In this document: positions 12,047-22,583 of the stretch, piece after piece
How positions within the stretch are numbered: the first letter of the stretch is position 1
Layout of the letters: the number at the start of each line of letters is the position of its first letter
Origin: Chrysopilus asiliformis
Lineage: Eukaryota; Arthropoda; Insecta; Diptera; Rhagionidae
DNA length: 64,000 nt
Direction: 5' to 3'
Assembly (NCBI GenBank): GCA_964034945.1
Contig: OZ035962.1
Span: forward strand, 70,136,274-70,200,273
Translations under genes and position numbers: made by a program
Notes under the pieces: model-generated
What the model was told of the DNA's origin: nothing
The model's database searches: none
Seen by the model: the letters and a program-made list of their open reading frames with translations, nothing else

Positions 12047-13467
12047 GGGTGAGAAATGTTCCTATTCAAACCCTTTAAACAAGAAAAAGCTTCTTCAATC
12101 TCTTTTCTGAAAATATCTTTGTACCCTAATTCGTCATTTCGAATTAAACATTAATTCAGAATACCCGCCTACGAAAATTGTGTTTATTAGCTGCTGCAAA
12201 ATACTTTCATCTGTCAAATTACTAGACGGTCGATTTTTTTTGCAGACAATTTGCTTGGAAATTTTCTAAGGCCACTCCCAATTCGATGTGTAGTATACAA
12301 ATATTCCATTTGAGTTCCAATCGATCGATGCTTTCCTGAAGTTTTTTTTTGTTTCCTGAACCTCTAATATTTCCTGCCAGACAATCGATGACCATTCTCA
12401 TATTTCAAATTAGTCTGAAATAGCCAACGCTCTAGGTATATACTAGTATGGATACATCATGATGATAAATATGATGGACTCAATTTCAATAAAATTGAAA
12501 TCTTTATAGTTGCGCCATTGCAGGATAAGGGTTCGTATCACTCAATTAGGAATAGTGAAACCGGAAGAGCGTGACATGAATTACATTTGCAAATAGAGAT
12601 TATAATTTTCATTCATTTAATATTGGTGCAGAAATTAATTGAATTTGATTTAAATTTTTAAAACGGAATAACGTTTTTCTCAGCAAAATATTCCTGTATT
12701 AGGAACGTCGTATAATATTTAAATTTTGGAAATAGAAATATGGAATATTTGATAAAATTATATCGATTTGAATAATAAATTTTTGCTACAAATGATATTA
12801 TTTTTTTGCAATAACTGTTTAGACAACTTTAATATACGAGTCATTTTTTTTAAATTACCGGCCTTCTGTCACGGGTTTTGCTGTTCAAAGATGCACAACT
12901 TTCAATGAAATGAATAGGATAGATATACAAGTTTATAATTCCTATGAACGCTTGTTCATAAATACTATGAACTAATTCATTAGTTTCAATAGTCTTTATG
13001 AACAAAGTCATAAATATTGTGTGGAACCTTGAATCGAATGGCAATGTTTCATTAAAATGAGCTCAGTTTTTTCGATTTTTTTTTTCAAATTATCTTGAAA
13101 TGCGTAAGATTTATTAAAAACTTTCATGATTCTTCATAATTTAATTTTTTATTTTCTGGGTGAAAAAGTTCCAAAAAATCAGAAATATTTTGGCAACACT
13201 ACGATTGCACAACACAATTTATTATACAAAAAAAAAAAAAAATACTAATTCACTTTTAACACGATTCAGAGTCTATAAATTTATCAAATTAAAAGCGACA
13301 CGCGAAAACACTTAATAATTTTGTTTAATTTTGATATATTTTTAACTGGTAACTGTCAAGTCCTAGTGTTGCCACGTGAAACTTGAGGGAATTCCCAAGT
13401 CGACTACCTCAAGTGATCGCTTTTTGCATTCTAATTTAAAATAATTTTATCCAGTTTTTTCGGATTA
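12047..13467. other. No gene seen
   Basis: Very AT-rich sequence without recognisable motifs. The 64-codon minus frame at 12850-13044 looks like chance. Confidence 0.45.
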
Positions 13468-13522
13468 AGAAAAGTAAACGGTATAATAAGAGTATTATAC
13501 TTATTATACCGTTTACTTTTCT
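13468..13522. repeat. Palindrome (23-bp arms)
   Basis: AGAAAAGTAAACGGTATAAT on the left is mirrored perfectly on the right around a 9-nt loop. There is no GC-rich stem plus T run, so it reads as a small foldback rather than a terminator. Confidence 0.7.
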
Positions 13523-13590
13523 CAAGTATGTAATATGATTTAAAGAAAACATTTTTTTTTCGCGGAGACTTCATGAATTAAAAAAAAATT

Positions 13591-14239
13591 CATACTGACA
13601 GATGCTGTCAGTTCAGAAATCATGAATTTTTTTAATACAACGAAAATATATTTAATTTCATCTCTCATAAAGTTACAGCTTGTGTAATTGTGCCTGCTCT
13701 GCTCAGCACCGTACCAGGAGAATTTTGTGTTGTATAGACTGAACTCCTTGGCACTTGTGACCTGAATTTCCACTGAAATGGAGTCACTTGGTAACAGACA
13801 AGAAATAATTTCTATAGCCGACTCAAGTTGACAAAATAAGGAAAAATTCATGAAAAATCGATTGAAAGGAAACTATCGACTGTTTTCCGTTTTTATCTGG
13901 TATGGGAGAAAAATTGAAGTCGTAAATAGAAACACCGGTTGATAAACTATTTAAAATTCAGATGGAATACATAGCCACCGTTTTAACATGCGAAATTCAA
14001 ACATTTTGTTTTTAGTTTGAGTGCTTCCTCAAAAGTAACACAATGTGATGAGGCCTGAATTTGGGTAAAATATCCAAGCTTTTATTTAAGTCTCTAGAAA
14101 TGATTTGTCCGTCTGTTTTGATCGAAGTGCATTTAAAGCGTTGAAAGAAGCACCGCCACGTTGCTATTCTTACAAAAGGTCTAAAGTGGCCGATGAATCA
14201 CTTGATCACACTGCAGAACTGACAGCATCTGTCAGTATG
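13591..14239. mobile_element. Segment bounded by 24-bp perfect inverted repeats (MITE candidate)
   Basis: CATACTGACAGATGCTGTCA begins the left repeat (13591-13614), and its exact reverse complement ends the right one (14216-14239). The repeat is itself partly palindromic (CTGACAG...CTGTCAG). The interior of about 600 bp has no motif; the minus frame at 13540-13851 overlaps the left repeat and is not called. No clear target duplication. Confidence 0.5.
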
Positions 14240-14603
14240 ACGTAAGTTGGCGATTGTGAATGACAATGGTGAAACGGGTTTTCGGTTGAGTGCCTGTGTG
14301 CAACCAGGCTAGGAGAAAATTTTCTTATCTGTTGTTTTTTTTTTATTATTATTACGTTGCACTTTTACAATGCCTTTTTGCAAACTTTGTACTACCTTGA
14401 CGTTAGTTTCGGTACACAGTGGAAAAGTCTTTCACACACTTGCGACTATTGTAATGTCAATAATATATAACAAAATTAAATTTTTCTTATATAATTATGG
14501 AAGTTGAGATTTCTTTGATTTTGTTCTTATAATGAAAAAAAAATGTCTTGTTATTTTGCAAGTGAAGATTTTTTTATTAATGTTTTTTTTTCTTTTGTTA
14601 CAG

Positions 14604-14634
14604 TGCACATTTCGAACAGCGAATCATATGGAAG
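14604..14634 (+). CDS. Candidate 31-nt microexon, gene unknown
   Basis: A long pyrimidine tract ending TTTTGTTACAG immediately precedes the segment, and GAAG|GTAAGA follows it. This gives strong 3' and 5' splice-site consensus on the same strand only 31 nt apart. An ATTAATG-like branch sequence lies about 30 nt upstream. All three frames are open and the segment contains ATGGAAG, so it could be a 5' UTR exon, a start-codon exon or an internal exon. One possibility is splicing to the 3' splice-site-like signal at 31347, ahead of the 32099 coding exon. No protein family is recognisable from ten codons. Splice signals alone can arise by chance in AT-rich DNA. Confidence 0.35.
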
Positions 14635-14639
14635 GTAAG

Positions 14640-15769
14640 ACATGAAACTTAGCCCTGGAATTGAACGGATCAATCCGGCCCATTCCGATCCGAAATTCTC
14701 AATTCGAGAATTTCGGATTGATTAACATTTTTTATAACTATATAAAAACTTTTTGCTAAATTTAAAAAAAGTTAAATTTTTTATTTAAATTAATGATTTA
14801 TTTTGTTTGCTGGAGAAACACAGAGTCATGCAAATCAAGAGCTCAAAAAGGGGAAAACAGCGTTAGGTTTTTTTTGACAACTGTGAAGCTTTCAATTAAA
14901 GGGTATTTTTGACCTTGGCGTCCAAAAATTTTCACAAAACTACTAAGAAACTCCTTTTTATAATAGTAAAGAAAATAAACTTATTTGCTCTGAATCCATG
15001 TAACTGCAAAAAATGTTTTTTTTTGGTTCTTAAACCTTGTCCTTTTGATTTTCCTAGCTTGACCTTAAATTTAAACCTTGTCAAAAAACTATTTTCTGTG
15101 AGAAAATGATTCACTCTCATATAGAATAGCAGAGCGCGATTCAACGTGATATTCAAATGGAACTAAGCCAATTATTTTCCTCTATCACCTACCGTTCTGA
15201 ATGTTGAACTCTGAGTTGCACAGAACTGCGAATTCTGTACATAGCAGAAAGGTGAAAACAAGATGACTTCAGCCCACGTCAACATAACTATCAGACAGTC
15301 AATTTGTTATTTGGTTGGGTACAACCGATCGCATGCGCGTAGTCACTTAAATCTGTCTAAGCCTAGATATCATCTAAGCATGATCCCCCACCATTGGAGA
15401 GGTCAGTACATCCGTCTATGATCTATCAGTGCTGGAAATTTCGAATTATTGCTTGTTCCTCGATTAAACTAGCCACTTCCCGCCTGCAGGTTACATTTTA
15501 AATTTTATGGTGCCTCAGTGCTATGCGTGGATTGCTGGAGAGTCACTAAAAAGAGCCGGCCTAACAGCTTCAGTATTTCCTTTTAACATTGCAACACACC
15601 AGGTACAATATATGAGGGCATTGTACTTCGTTGTTAGAATTGCCAGATGGAACTTCATCGGAACTTTTGTATAATCTTCAAAATGTTATTTAAAAAAAAA
15701 ACTCACCCATCTGCTTAAAACTGAAGTGAAATATATTGGGATTGTAGAAATTTTAATTATACAGATAGG
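14640..15769. other. No gene seen
   Basis: Contains 66-74-codon overlapping frames at 14909-15156 on opposite strands with no motif. No element boundaries found. Confidence 0.4.
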
Positions 15770-15771
15770 TC

Positions 15772-15872
15772 CAGCGTAGTCCAAGTGGTAAAGTACTTGG
15801 CCCGTATTCTGGAGGTCGGCGGTTCAATTCCTGACTGTCGCACGCTGTTGTTCAATTCCTGACTGTCGCATT
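15772..15872 (+). repeat. tRNA-derived sequence (SINE head or tRNA pseudogene)
   Basis: TAGTCCAAGTGG fits the RNA polymerase III A box, and GGTTCAATTCC about 45 nt later fits the B box. The acceptor and T-arm stems do not pair properly, so this is not a functional tRNA gene. The B-box segment GTTCAATTCCTGACTGTCGC occurs twice in tandem. A tRNA-related SINE is the simplest reading; no A-rich or LINE-like tail was identified. Confidence 0.5.
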
Positions 15873-16391
15873 TAAGTCCACTCAACTTGCGTTACGAAAT
15901 GAGTAGTAATAGTTGCCGCTTGGTGTTCACGACATCACCGATCTAGGTTGCTATCACGGCCTCTGCTGTTGATGGGTTGCAACGTAAAAACTTTACAAAT
16001 GTGGTAATTAATCCATGGTTCGCAATCCATGTAAAACTGTGGGTACGAAGCAGGGAAGAAATTGTTATGAAACCTCAATTGAGGAGGCCCAGGCTCTTCG
16101 AAAGCTGATGCGTCGAGGGTGATGATATTCCTTACTACTGATTTTTGTAAGAATTGGCATTGCATTATTGAGCCTCAGCTTGAAAGGTCAGGGTCAGACA
16201 AAAATTCAAGGTCCCATTAGGCCGCCGAGAGTGTGATGAAAAATCAATTGCCCCAGTTTTTCTTATTTGTTGATAAATCATGTCGTTAAGATAAGCAATA
16301 ATAAAGTTAATATTCTTTATATCATCATTCAGAAGATATTTTTTTTAATTTCCCAAATAAAAAAAAACTAAACAAATGGGTTTAAAAATAT

Positions 16392-16600
16392 CTGATGTGA
16401 ACTGCACATGACTTTCTCATACAAAATCTACACATAACTCGACAATAAAAAATATTATTTTACAAAAAAAAAAATCTTTTTTTTTATATAATATAAAATA
16501 TCTTGATAAAGGTAACAAATATCGATTCACAGTTATAGTCGAAAATATAGAGAAGTTTGATATCCTTAATTCTTCTTTTAACTGTTTATACTCTATATGA
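16392..16600 (-). repeat. Family L repeat, partial, reverse orientation
   Basis: Begins TGATGTGAACTGCACATGAC, followed by TTTCTCATACAAAATCTA, and continues with 'ATCTTGATAAAGGTAACAAATATCGATT' type words. The same end sequence occurs near 23850, 35003 and 51872. A pogo-like element starts just beyond it. Confidence 0.5.
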
Positions 16601-17178
16601 GAATCATATACAGTCAAACCTGTATAAGCCGGACCCTGTATAAGCCGGAAACCTGCCTTAGGCGGACAGTTTTAAAAGTCCCGTAATTTTGAAGACGATT
16701 TCCATACAAAATGAACCTGGATAAGCCGGACCTGCCTAACGCGAACCCGGACATCATTTTTTCTGTATAAGCCGGATAATTTTTTTTTTCAAATACTTCT
16801 GGCCTTCCTGATTGTGTTGACAGCCAACGATTAGTGATTTCTACCAACTATAGGTTGGTGTAGTTCGTAGAAATCAATGACACATATGCAATAGGGTGTT
16901 TAATTTTGTTAGGCAAACAATAAAATCTAAAATTTTTGGAGACTGCTTACGCCCCGAGTCTCAGTGATGAAAAATATATATGTATATGCCAAATTTTAAG
17001 AAGATTGGATAATATTTTGGGGTTGCAAACTTTGATCACTTTTCGTCAAACTACCTAGTCTAGCCATAAATACTGACACAAGGAAAAATTGATGCCAAAT
17101 GAGAACGCATTGGTATTTTTCAAAACTTTTTTTTTTATATTTATTGGGCCACACAACAGCCACAAATCATAGAACACA

Positions 17179-17300
17179 TTATTCGAAAATACCGCCATTT
17201 GATTTAACAACACGCCTTTAACGATGGAGCCAACAGGGCTGCAAAATACACGCTCGATCTATTTGAAAGTTATCCAATGTTTTTGTTGAAATCCTTCTTC
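17179..17300 (-). pseudogene. Tc1-like transposase C-terminal fragment
   Basis: On the minus strand the frame ends RVVKSNGGIFE followed by a stop at 17179-17181, a typical tail for some Tc1/mariner transposases. The upstream sequence falls into another frame within a few codons, and catalytic motifs are absent. It lies antiparallel to the surrounding pogo-like element, suggesting a separate older insertion. Confidence 0.4.
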
Positions 17301-17687
17301 AAGGACTCAATATTTTGGTAAATATTTTTTTTGGCAAATCATGCTCACTACAGTCCAACGGGTCTATAGTTCAACGACTTAAGGTCTGAACTTCCGGGGG
17401 GCGGACTTTTGGAGGCATGAAGTTATGAAAATTGTTTTTGAGCCTTTTTTGTGAAAAAGAAGCGGAAACGGCAGCCAAAGTTGCTCAAGAAACTGTTTAA
17501 AATGTATAGTTAGGCATGTAAACGAAAACTTATTCAAAAATGGGGACTGGAATTTTCCACAGGATTCATTTCTGGCTCAAAAAGCCAAATGACCACAAAA
17601 AATGCTTCAAAATCAAATTTATGATTTCATTAGAAGCGAAGAGTGGCCTTCCATAAGTCCATAACTCAACGTGTTGGACTATAAACT

Positions 17688-17858
17688 ATGATGTACTTTA
17701 GAGAATATGGTTTGGAAACCTTCCAGTTTACCAGAAATTATGCCACTCTTCAAGGTGATGAAAACATGTCTGCTCAGACATTTTCATTGGCTAGAAAAAT
17801 CGAAATAGAAATTGCTTTCAACAAAAGCCGGCAAACTAAAATTTCCGAATTTTTCAAT
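17688..17858 (+). pseudogene. pogo-type transposase C-terminal fragment with PIP-like motif
   Basis: About 57 codons are open from an internal ATG. They include KIEIEIAFNKSRQTKISEFF, which resembles the end of pogo/Tigger transposases. QTKISEFF fits the PCNA-interacting box QxxIxxFF, known for Drosophila pogo transposase. The DDE catalytic core and DNA-binding domain are absent. The frame runs directly into the MITE that begins at 17859, which supplies the foreign last 18 codons. Confidence 0.6.
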
Positions 17859-18342
17859 GAGGGTATTCACAATCCTCTTCGGTATTCGGTATTTTCGGTA
17901 ATATTAAAAGACTGAAAATATTCTGCTGTGAACATCCCACAGCACAGATTTGAGAACAGCGCTTTTATTTGATACGTGACCAAATCATGAACTGCGAATT
18001 TGATTGTAAAATATGTCACATACCTTTAAATCCATGTTTGATGTATTCTTTTGAATTTCTATTGTGGCAACGGCTATCAAAATTGAAAAAAATTGCAGTC
18101 CGATGAGATAACCAGCGAAAAAATTTGACAACTAAAAACATTACTAGCGCCACTCGCGGTTGATTCTTGATACCGAATACCGAGGCTGAAAAACACGACT
18201 CGAGGCATGTATACAATTACCGAATCCGGTAATTCATTTTTACATGAACCAAGTTACCGTCTCGGTAAAAATCTGTTAAATTTGACTGAATTACCGAGCG
18301 GTAAATTTACCCGCATTTTAAAAGAGGACTGTGAATTCCCTC
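17859..18342. mobile_element. MITE nested in the pogo-like element (484 bp)
   Basis: GAGGGTATTCACAATCCTCT on the left corresponds to GAGGGAATTCACAGTCCTCT reading in from the right. Both outer flanks show AAT, a possible 3-bp duplication. The interior is rich in ACCG/CGGTAA words. A three-base duplication would suit PIF/Harbinger, but that is an inference from size alone. Confidence 0.65.
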
Positions 18343-18675
18343 AATATGTAGTTTTGTGATTTCTGTATGATCATAGCTTTTCCTATAATTTGTTCACCAA
18401 ATATGCTTTGAAAGCAATTTTTATTTCTTTTGTTTTTATTTTCAGAAAATTTGTTTTTTTAGTACATTTACAGTACATTTACAGTATCAATAAAAGATAA
18501 TAATACGTAAAACTGAAATTTTTTCAGTTCACCTGTATAAGCCGGAAACCTGTCTAACCCGGACAAATTTCCCGGCCCCGTGCGAGTCCGGCTTATACAG
18601 GTTTTCCTGTAGTAGTATATATTAGTTTTAGTCACATAGTGATGTAATGAATACAGAGGAATAATTCGGAACAAC

Positions 18676-19376
18676 GTTTTGGTAGGTTTTACCGACCCTA
18701 CATTTTATCACACTGACAACGATTCCCGATTGCGGTTACTTGTATTTCATAATCGGCCCTATTCCAGGATCCGTCGTAGCTACGATTTTCGGAGAATTCG
18801 TGAAAATGGTATTCCACGATCCGAAGGAATTAAATTAGTTTCGAAAATATTACGAATCGGAATATCTGGTATCATAGAATCCGACGGAATCGTTCTTTTG
18901 ACAGCTAAACCTACGAAAAATTTTCGCTTCGTAGATCGAGTAGCAACTTCATTTTCTTATTATTTTAGCTCAATTTATGGCCTGAATTGTATAACAAAAA
19001 GCAATTTTAACATTTTTATTTGTTTATTTAGTATAAGTGTAACTTTTAACAAATTAAGAGGAATTATTTTAGAAAAAAGAGCAATGTGAGTATTCCTAAG
19101 TATCCGTTATTTGTTGTCGTTTTCGTTTCACTATTAAAGTCCTTCGCTTCGATAAATCTTCTTCCAGACACAAAATTGCAAACGCTGCAGAATCCATTAT
19201 TAATAAAAAATTTTAGTTTTAAGTCAAGAAAGTGACGTTTCTCACGAAACTATTCCATGTCAGAAATCTATTCCTTATAAGTTTTGCATAGGGGCCTTTT
19301 TACAAAGACATTCATTTTTCGAAATTAGATTTTAATCAGGCACCACTAAGTTCAATTCCGTTCGGATCGTGGAATA
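18676..19376. repeat. Possible foldback element with internal inverted repeat
   Basis: GTATTCCACGATCCGAAGGA at about 18809 is mirrored by ATCGTGGAATAC at about 19366-19377. The left part has many CGATCCG/CCGACGG words. The 136-codon frame at 18679-19089 lies across one arm and has no recognised domain, so it is not called a gene. Confidence 0.35.
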
Positions 19377-19720
19377 CTGGGCATCAATCGTGTAACGAGA
19401 CGCAGACACGAAATCGCGTCTTTAATTAAGAAAAGGAATCGTGTATGGAGGCGCGTCGTTGCATACTAGCGACGCGTCTTTTCGTTCAGCGACACAGTTC
19501 GAGGTGTCGCTCAGTGTCATTTCGTCTGTCATTTCACAATGGACGAACCAAAGTAAATAGTATAGGTTTTTGTATTTAAATTATAATAAATTTATATTAT
19601 TTCAGACATTTAAGAATTTTTTTTTAGTGTCGCGATACACGATTAGAAAAACGTGTCGCGTCGATGTCGCCGTCTCAGCTCAAAGACGGAGACGCGTCTC
19701 GTTACACGATTGATGCCCAG
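19377..19720. mobile_element. MITE (344 bp) with at least 26-bp inverted termini
   Basis: CTGGGCATCAATCGTGTAAC begins both ends in inverted orientation and extends into GAGACGC. Words such as GACGCGTCTC and TGTCGCG repeat inside. No definite target duplication. Confidence 0.75.
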
Positions 19721-19799
19721 GATTTCATTTTGATTTTTAAATAACAGTACATCTCGATAATGGTTAAGTAAAACACAAAAGTGTAGGAAATCTTATTGT

Positions 19800-20215
19800 C
19801 ATACATAACACTCGGAGTAAATCGCGTAAAACGAAATTGCGATTTTTTAAAAAGCCCGATATTGATCACAGATTTTTATCAAAATTGATAAGATCGTCTC
19901 TGTTCAGGACCTAACAATGAGCCCCCCCCGTTTTCGTACAGTAAAGTTTAGGAGTTCCTTCATTCCGCGAACAACATGACTTTGGAACGATTTACCATTC
20001 GATGTCTTCCCCAGGACTATAACCCGCAGAAGTTCAAGGAGAACATAAATCGGCATCTCCTTTCGTTCTTCCGACCATCCTGAGCTGTGCTTCGGCGTTA
20101 AAGGGTCTTCCCCTAAGCTCTGGCTAGAACTATAAAAAAAACATGCTTGTAAAACTTCATTACGCAAGTAGTCTTTGAGAAATCTTGTACATAGACTGGC
20201 AGACGGCAAGACATT
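19800..20215 (-). repeat. Family L repeat (reverse) interrupted by a non-LTR fragment
   Basis: Left part (about 19815-19910) matches the GCGATTTTT...AAAGCC...CAGGACC order seen at 35450-35515. Right part (about 20150-20215) matches its continuation, 'GAGAAATCTTGTACATAGAC' then a GTCY-like run. The non-LTR 3' end at 19918-20145 separates them, with AACAATG on its left and AACATG on its right as a possible imperfect target duplication. Confidence 0.5.
19918..20145 (+). mobile_element. Non-LTR retrotransposon 3' end, copy a (frameshifted RT C terminus)
   Basis: About 55 codons correspond to the C-terminal RT region intact at 30160-30340, including FIPRTT then LWNDLPFDVFP, with a frameshift and a stop at the expected CCATCCTGA. 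The conserved 3' UTR word CCCTAAGCTCTGGCT follows, then ACTATAAAAAAAA. It is severely 5'-truncated and non-functional. Confidence 0.65.
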
Positions 20216-20847
20216 TTTGTAATAGAACTCCAATTGACTTAACAATTGAGAAACGCTATTTAGGCAAAATTAAGTTGTGGAAATTTTTCATGGTCACAAT
20301 ACTTTATTATACTGCGTACTTTGTGTAAAAAAGTAAAAATTAGAAAACAAAACGCATTTTAATACGCGTAGGCTCTATACCATTGAGCGCTTAACCAACC
20401 ATTTTTCTAAGTTGTGTAAAGACGCCAGGTATTCAATGCAATGTGAAAAGGTGTTGATATTTAAGGTTGGAATCTGATGAAACGTGAACTTTAAAGAATT
20501 TGTTGAAGGAATTATTTTGTTTGTCGCATGGTCTCTGACAGATTTGCGTACACGGAACGAATTTTTCATTTCCGTTGTTTAATCATTGAAGTTGAAATAA
20601 ATTTAGTTTGAACCAATATGATCCTGAACTTGCTTTATTTGCTAATTTACATGTGAGAGAAACTTGATAATTGCTTATAACTGAGAATAAATGTGTTAAA
20701 TAGAGTGCATGAAGAGGCATTTAGCGGCTAATTAATGTGAAAATTACAATAAATCAAAGAGGTTAGCAATCTTTAATTTAATAAAAATATGGTTGCAATA
20801 ATCACTCGCATTACGATTGTCGTGTCGTTTTCGGCAAGAGTCGTTTT

Positions 20848-20887
20848 ACGTGTTGTTGTTGGTAGAAAAACACTAACAACAACACGT
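20848..20887. repeat. Hairpin of the 'TACGTGTT...GTTGGTAG' family, copy 2
   Basis: ACGTGTTGTTGTT and AACAACAACACGT form perfect 13-bp arms around GGTAGAAAAACACT. Related to 1859-1928. The hAT-like fragment E3 begins 6 bp downstream. Confidence 0.65.
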
Positions 20888-20892
20888 GAAAG

Positions 20893-21219
20893 CAGTGATG
20901 CTATATCGAGGGGAATTCCCCTTTTTGCGGGGAATTTGACTATAAAAATTGTTAATAGGGGAAAAGGGGAAAACGCTTCAAAACGAGGGGAAAATCTTCG
21001 CATTTTGACTAAATCCGAAATACTTTTAAAAAATTATGAAAAAGTAGAAATACAAATAAATAAAAACAATTACAATCCAATTCCAAGCTTAGGCAAAGGT
21101 AAAGAGGGAAGGAAATGCCCTTATTTATGCATTTGCCACTTTATAATGATCGTATTGCAATTGTAAAGTACTTTTAACCTTTTTTAAAACTCCTTTAAAA
21201 GACTTTGATGGAAAGTAGT
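20893..21219 (+). mobile_element. hAT-like element E3, 3'-truncated copy of the E1/E2 family
   Basis: Starts CAGTGATGCTATATCGAGG and follows E2 closely for about 230 bp, then matches only patches before ending near GATGGAAAGTAGT. The opposite terminus is missing, so no target duplication can be tested. The 125-codon frame at 20789-21166 spans the hairpin and E3 and is an accident of this junction. Confidence 0.7.
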
Positions 21220-21641
21220 GGACACATTACGTGTTTTATTTCGAGACATCGTGATCACCAGTGGGAACTTTTTACATATATTTAGCTTTGAGAAATATTA
21301 AGTTTGGTCCCAGGATGTAAATCTATTTTACTTGGAATTGGTAGTACTTGCAATAAATCAATAAAAATAAATTAAAAAAATGTTGGTCCCAGAATGTCAC
21401 CCAAGGAATACCTGCTCGTAAGCACGCGGTCTACTGTGTAATTCAAAGAATGACCACCGGTGGGCACGTGGCGCTCAACGTGTTAAAGATTGATTGTATT
21501 AATTACTAAGAAATCATGCAAAAAAATATTTAATGAATGTATTTTCGTATGCAGGAGTGAGAGATTTCTTTTTTGAGAGATTTTTTCGATGAAAGAGGGG
21601 AATAAGACCATTTCACTTTTTCGTAGGAATACGAATGTGTA

Positions 21642-22581
21642 GGGGAGACTGGTCCTAGTTGTCACAAAAATCATAAAAATCCTTCTTTCTGGAGACAATG
21701 AAGTTAAATTGCCAAGTCAAACGCATAAATCATATATTCGGGCTTTCGTCCTTCATTAATTGTACAAATTATTTAAAATTTCAAGTAATAACGTCATGAA
21801 AATAATGTAATAAAAATTTAAGTCTACTGTGACAACTTACCCCAAGTTTGGGGTTGGTTGTCACAACGTGCGGTCCTCGTTGTCACAGGTCATTCCCGGC
21901 GTAATTACGGTAACAAAAAAAAACTCTTTGCCCCGCAGATCTTTCATGAGCCCACAGTCTGCATTTGATGCACTGAACGCACCCTGCATTGGGTTTGGTA
22001 CTTGACTAAGTTTTATAACAAACCACGCACAGTAGTTCTTCGTTGTCTTCGTCTCCATCGCTGTTAACAACTCATTTCTATATCTCAAGTCCTTTATTTT
22101 CCTGCTTCTTATGTTTCTTGGGTTTTAGATTCTTCAGATTTTTCTGCCCTGCAGATTTTCCTGCTCTGCAGTAGCCCCTGAGACAAACAAATAGCCCCTG
22201 TGACAACTAGTACCGACAGACAAATAATTTTTGACAACCATTTACACCTATAACATTTAAGGTAAAACCTAAACACTCAAAATTACGTTTAAAGTCCATC
22301 AATGTCCTAAGAAAAACCAATCAAAACACACTTCTATATTAATAATGTATGACAAAAAAACAAAATCAATAAATCCATTAGAATTTACTCGCTAACGATA
22401 TTTTTTGATTTCGAGTTAAAAAACGTAACACATGAGGTCGATCGCCAGGACACTTTCTGAGGTTGGTAGTGGTGGAGTGAGCTTCGAAATTGCCGAAGAA
22501 CCGATTTCAAAAATATTTCTGAATTAAGAGATATAGCCATTATGACAACTAGTACTTGTGACAACGAGGACCAGTCTCCCC
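21642..22581. mobile_element. TA-flanked MITE with GTTGTCACA subterminal repeats (940 bp)
   Basis: GGGGAGACTGGTCCTAGTTG on the left mirrors the right end; reading inward from the right it is GGGGAGACTGGTCCTCGTTG. TA lies outside both ends. The word TTGTCACA or its complement recurs about eight times, with TGACAACT and CCCCTGTGACAAC clusters near the right end. No transposase. The same architecture with a different repeated word is seen at 40705-41486. Confidence 0.8.
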
Positions 22582-22583
22582 TA

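Larger units (their letters stand above)
16611..18609 (+). mobile_element. pogo/Tigger-like DNA transposon, degenerate
   Basis: Ends are CAGTCAAACCTGTATAAGCC and, reverse-complemented, CAGGAAAACCTGTATAAGCC, with TA on both sides (16609-16610 and 18610-18611) as expected for Tc1/mariner/pogo. GTATAAGCCGG-type words repeat subterminally. The interior carries a pogo-type transposase C terminus (17688-17858), an antiparallel Tc1-like fragment near 17179-17300 and a nested MITE. The element is about 2.0 kb, too short and broken to be active. Confidence 0.75.

Noticed and set aside
15772..15845. Functional tRNA gene
   Set aside because: A and B boxes are present, but the acceptor and T stems do not pair.
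18679..19089. 136-codon plus-strand frame
   Set aside because: Spans an arm of an inverted repeat and an AT-rich interior; no family resemblance.
20789..21166. 125-codon plus-strand frame
   Set aside because: Runs across the junction of a hairpin MITE and the hAT fragment E3.
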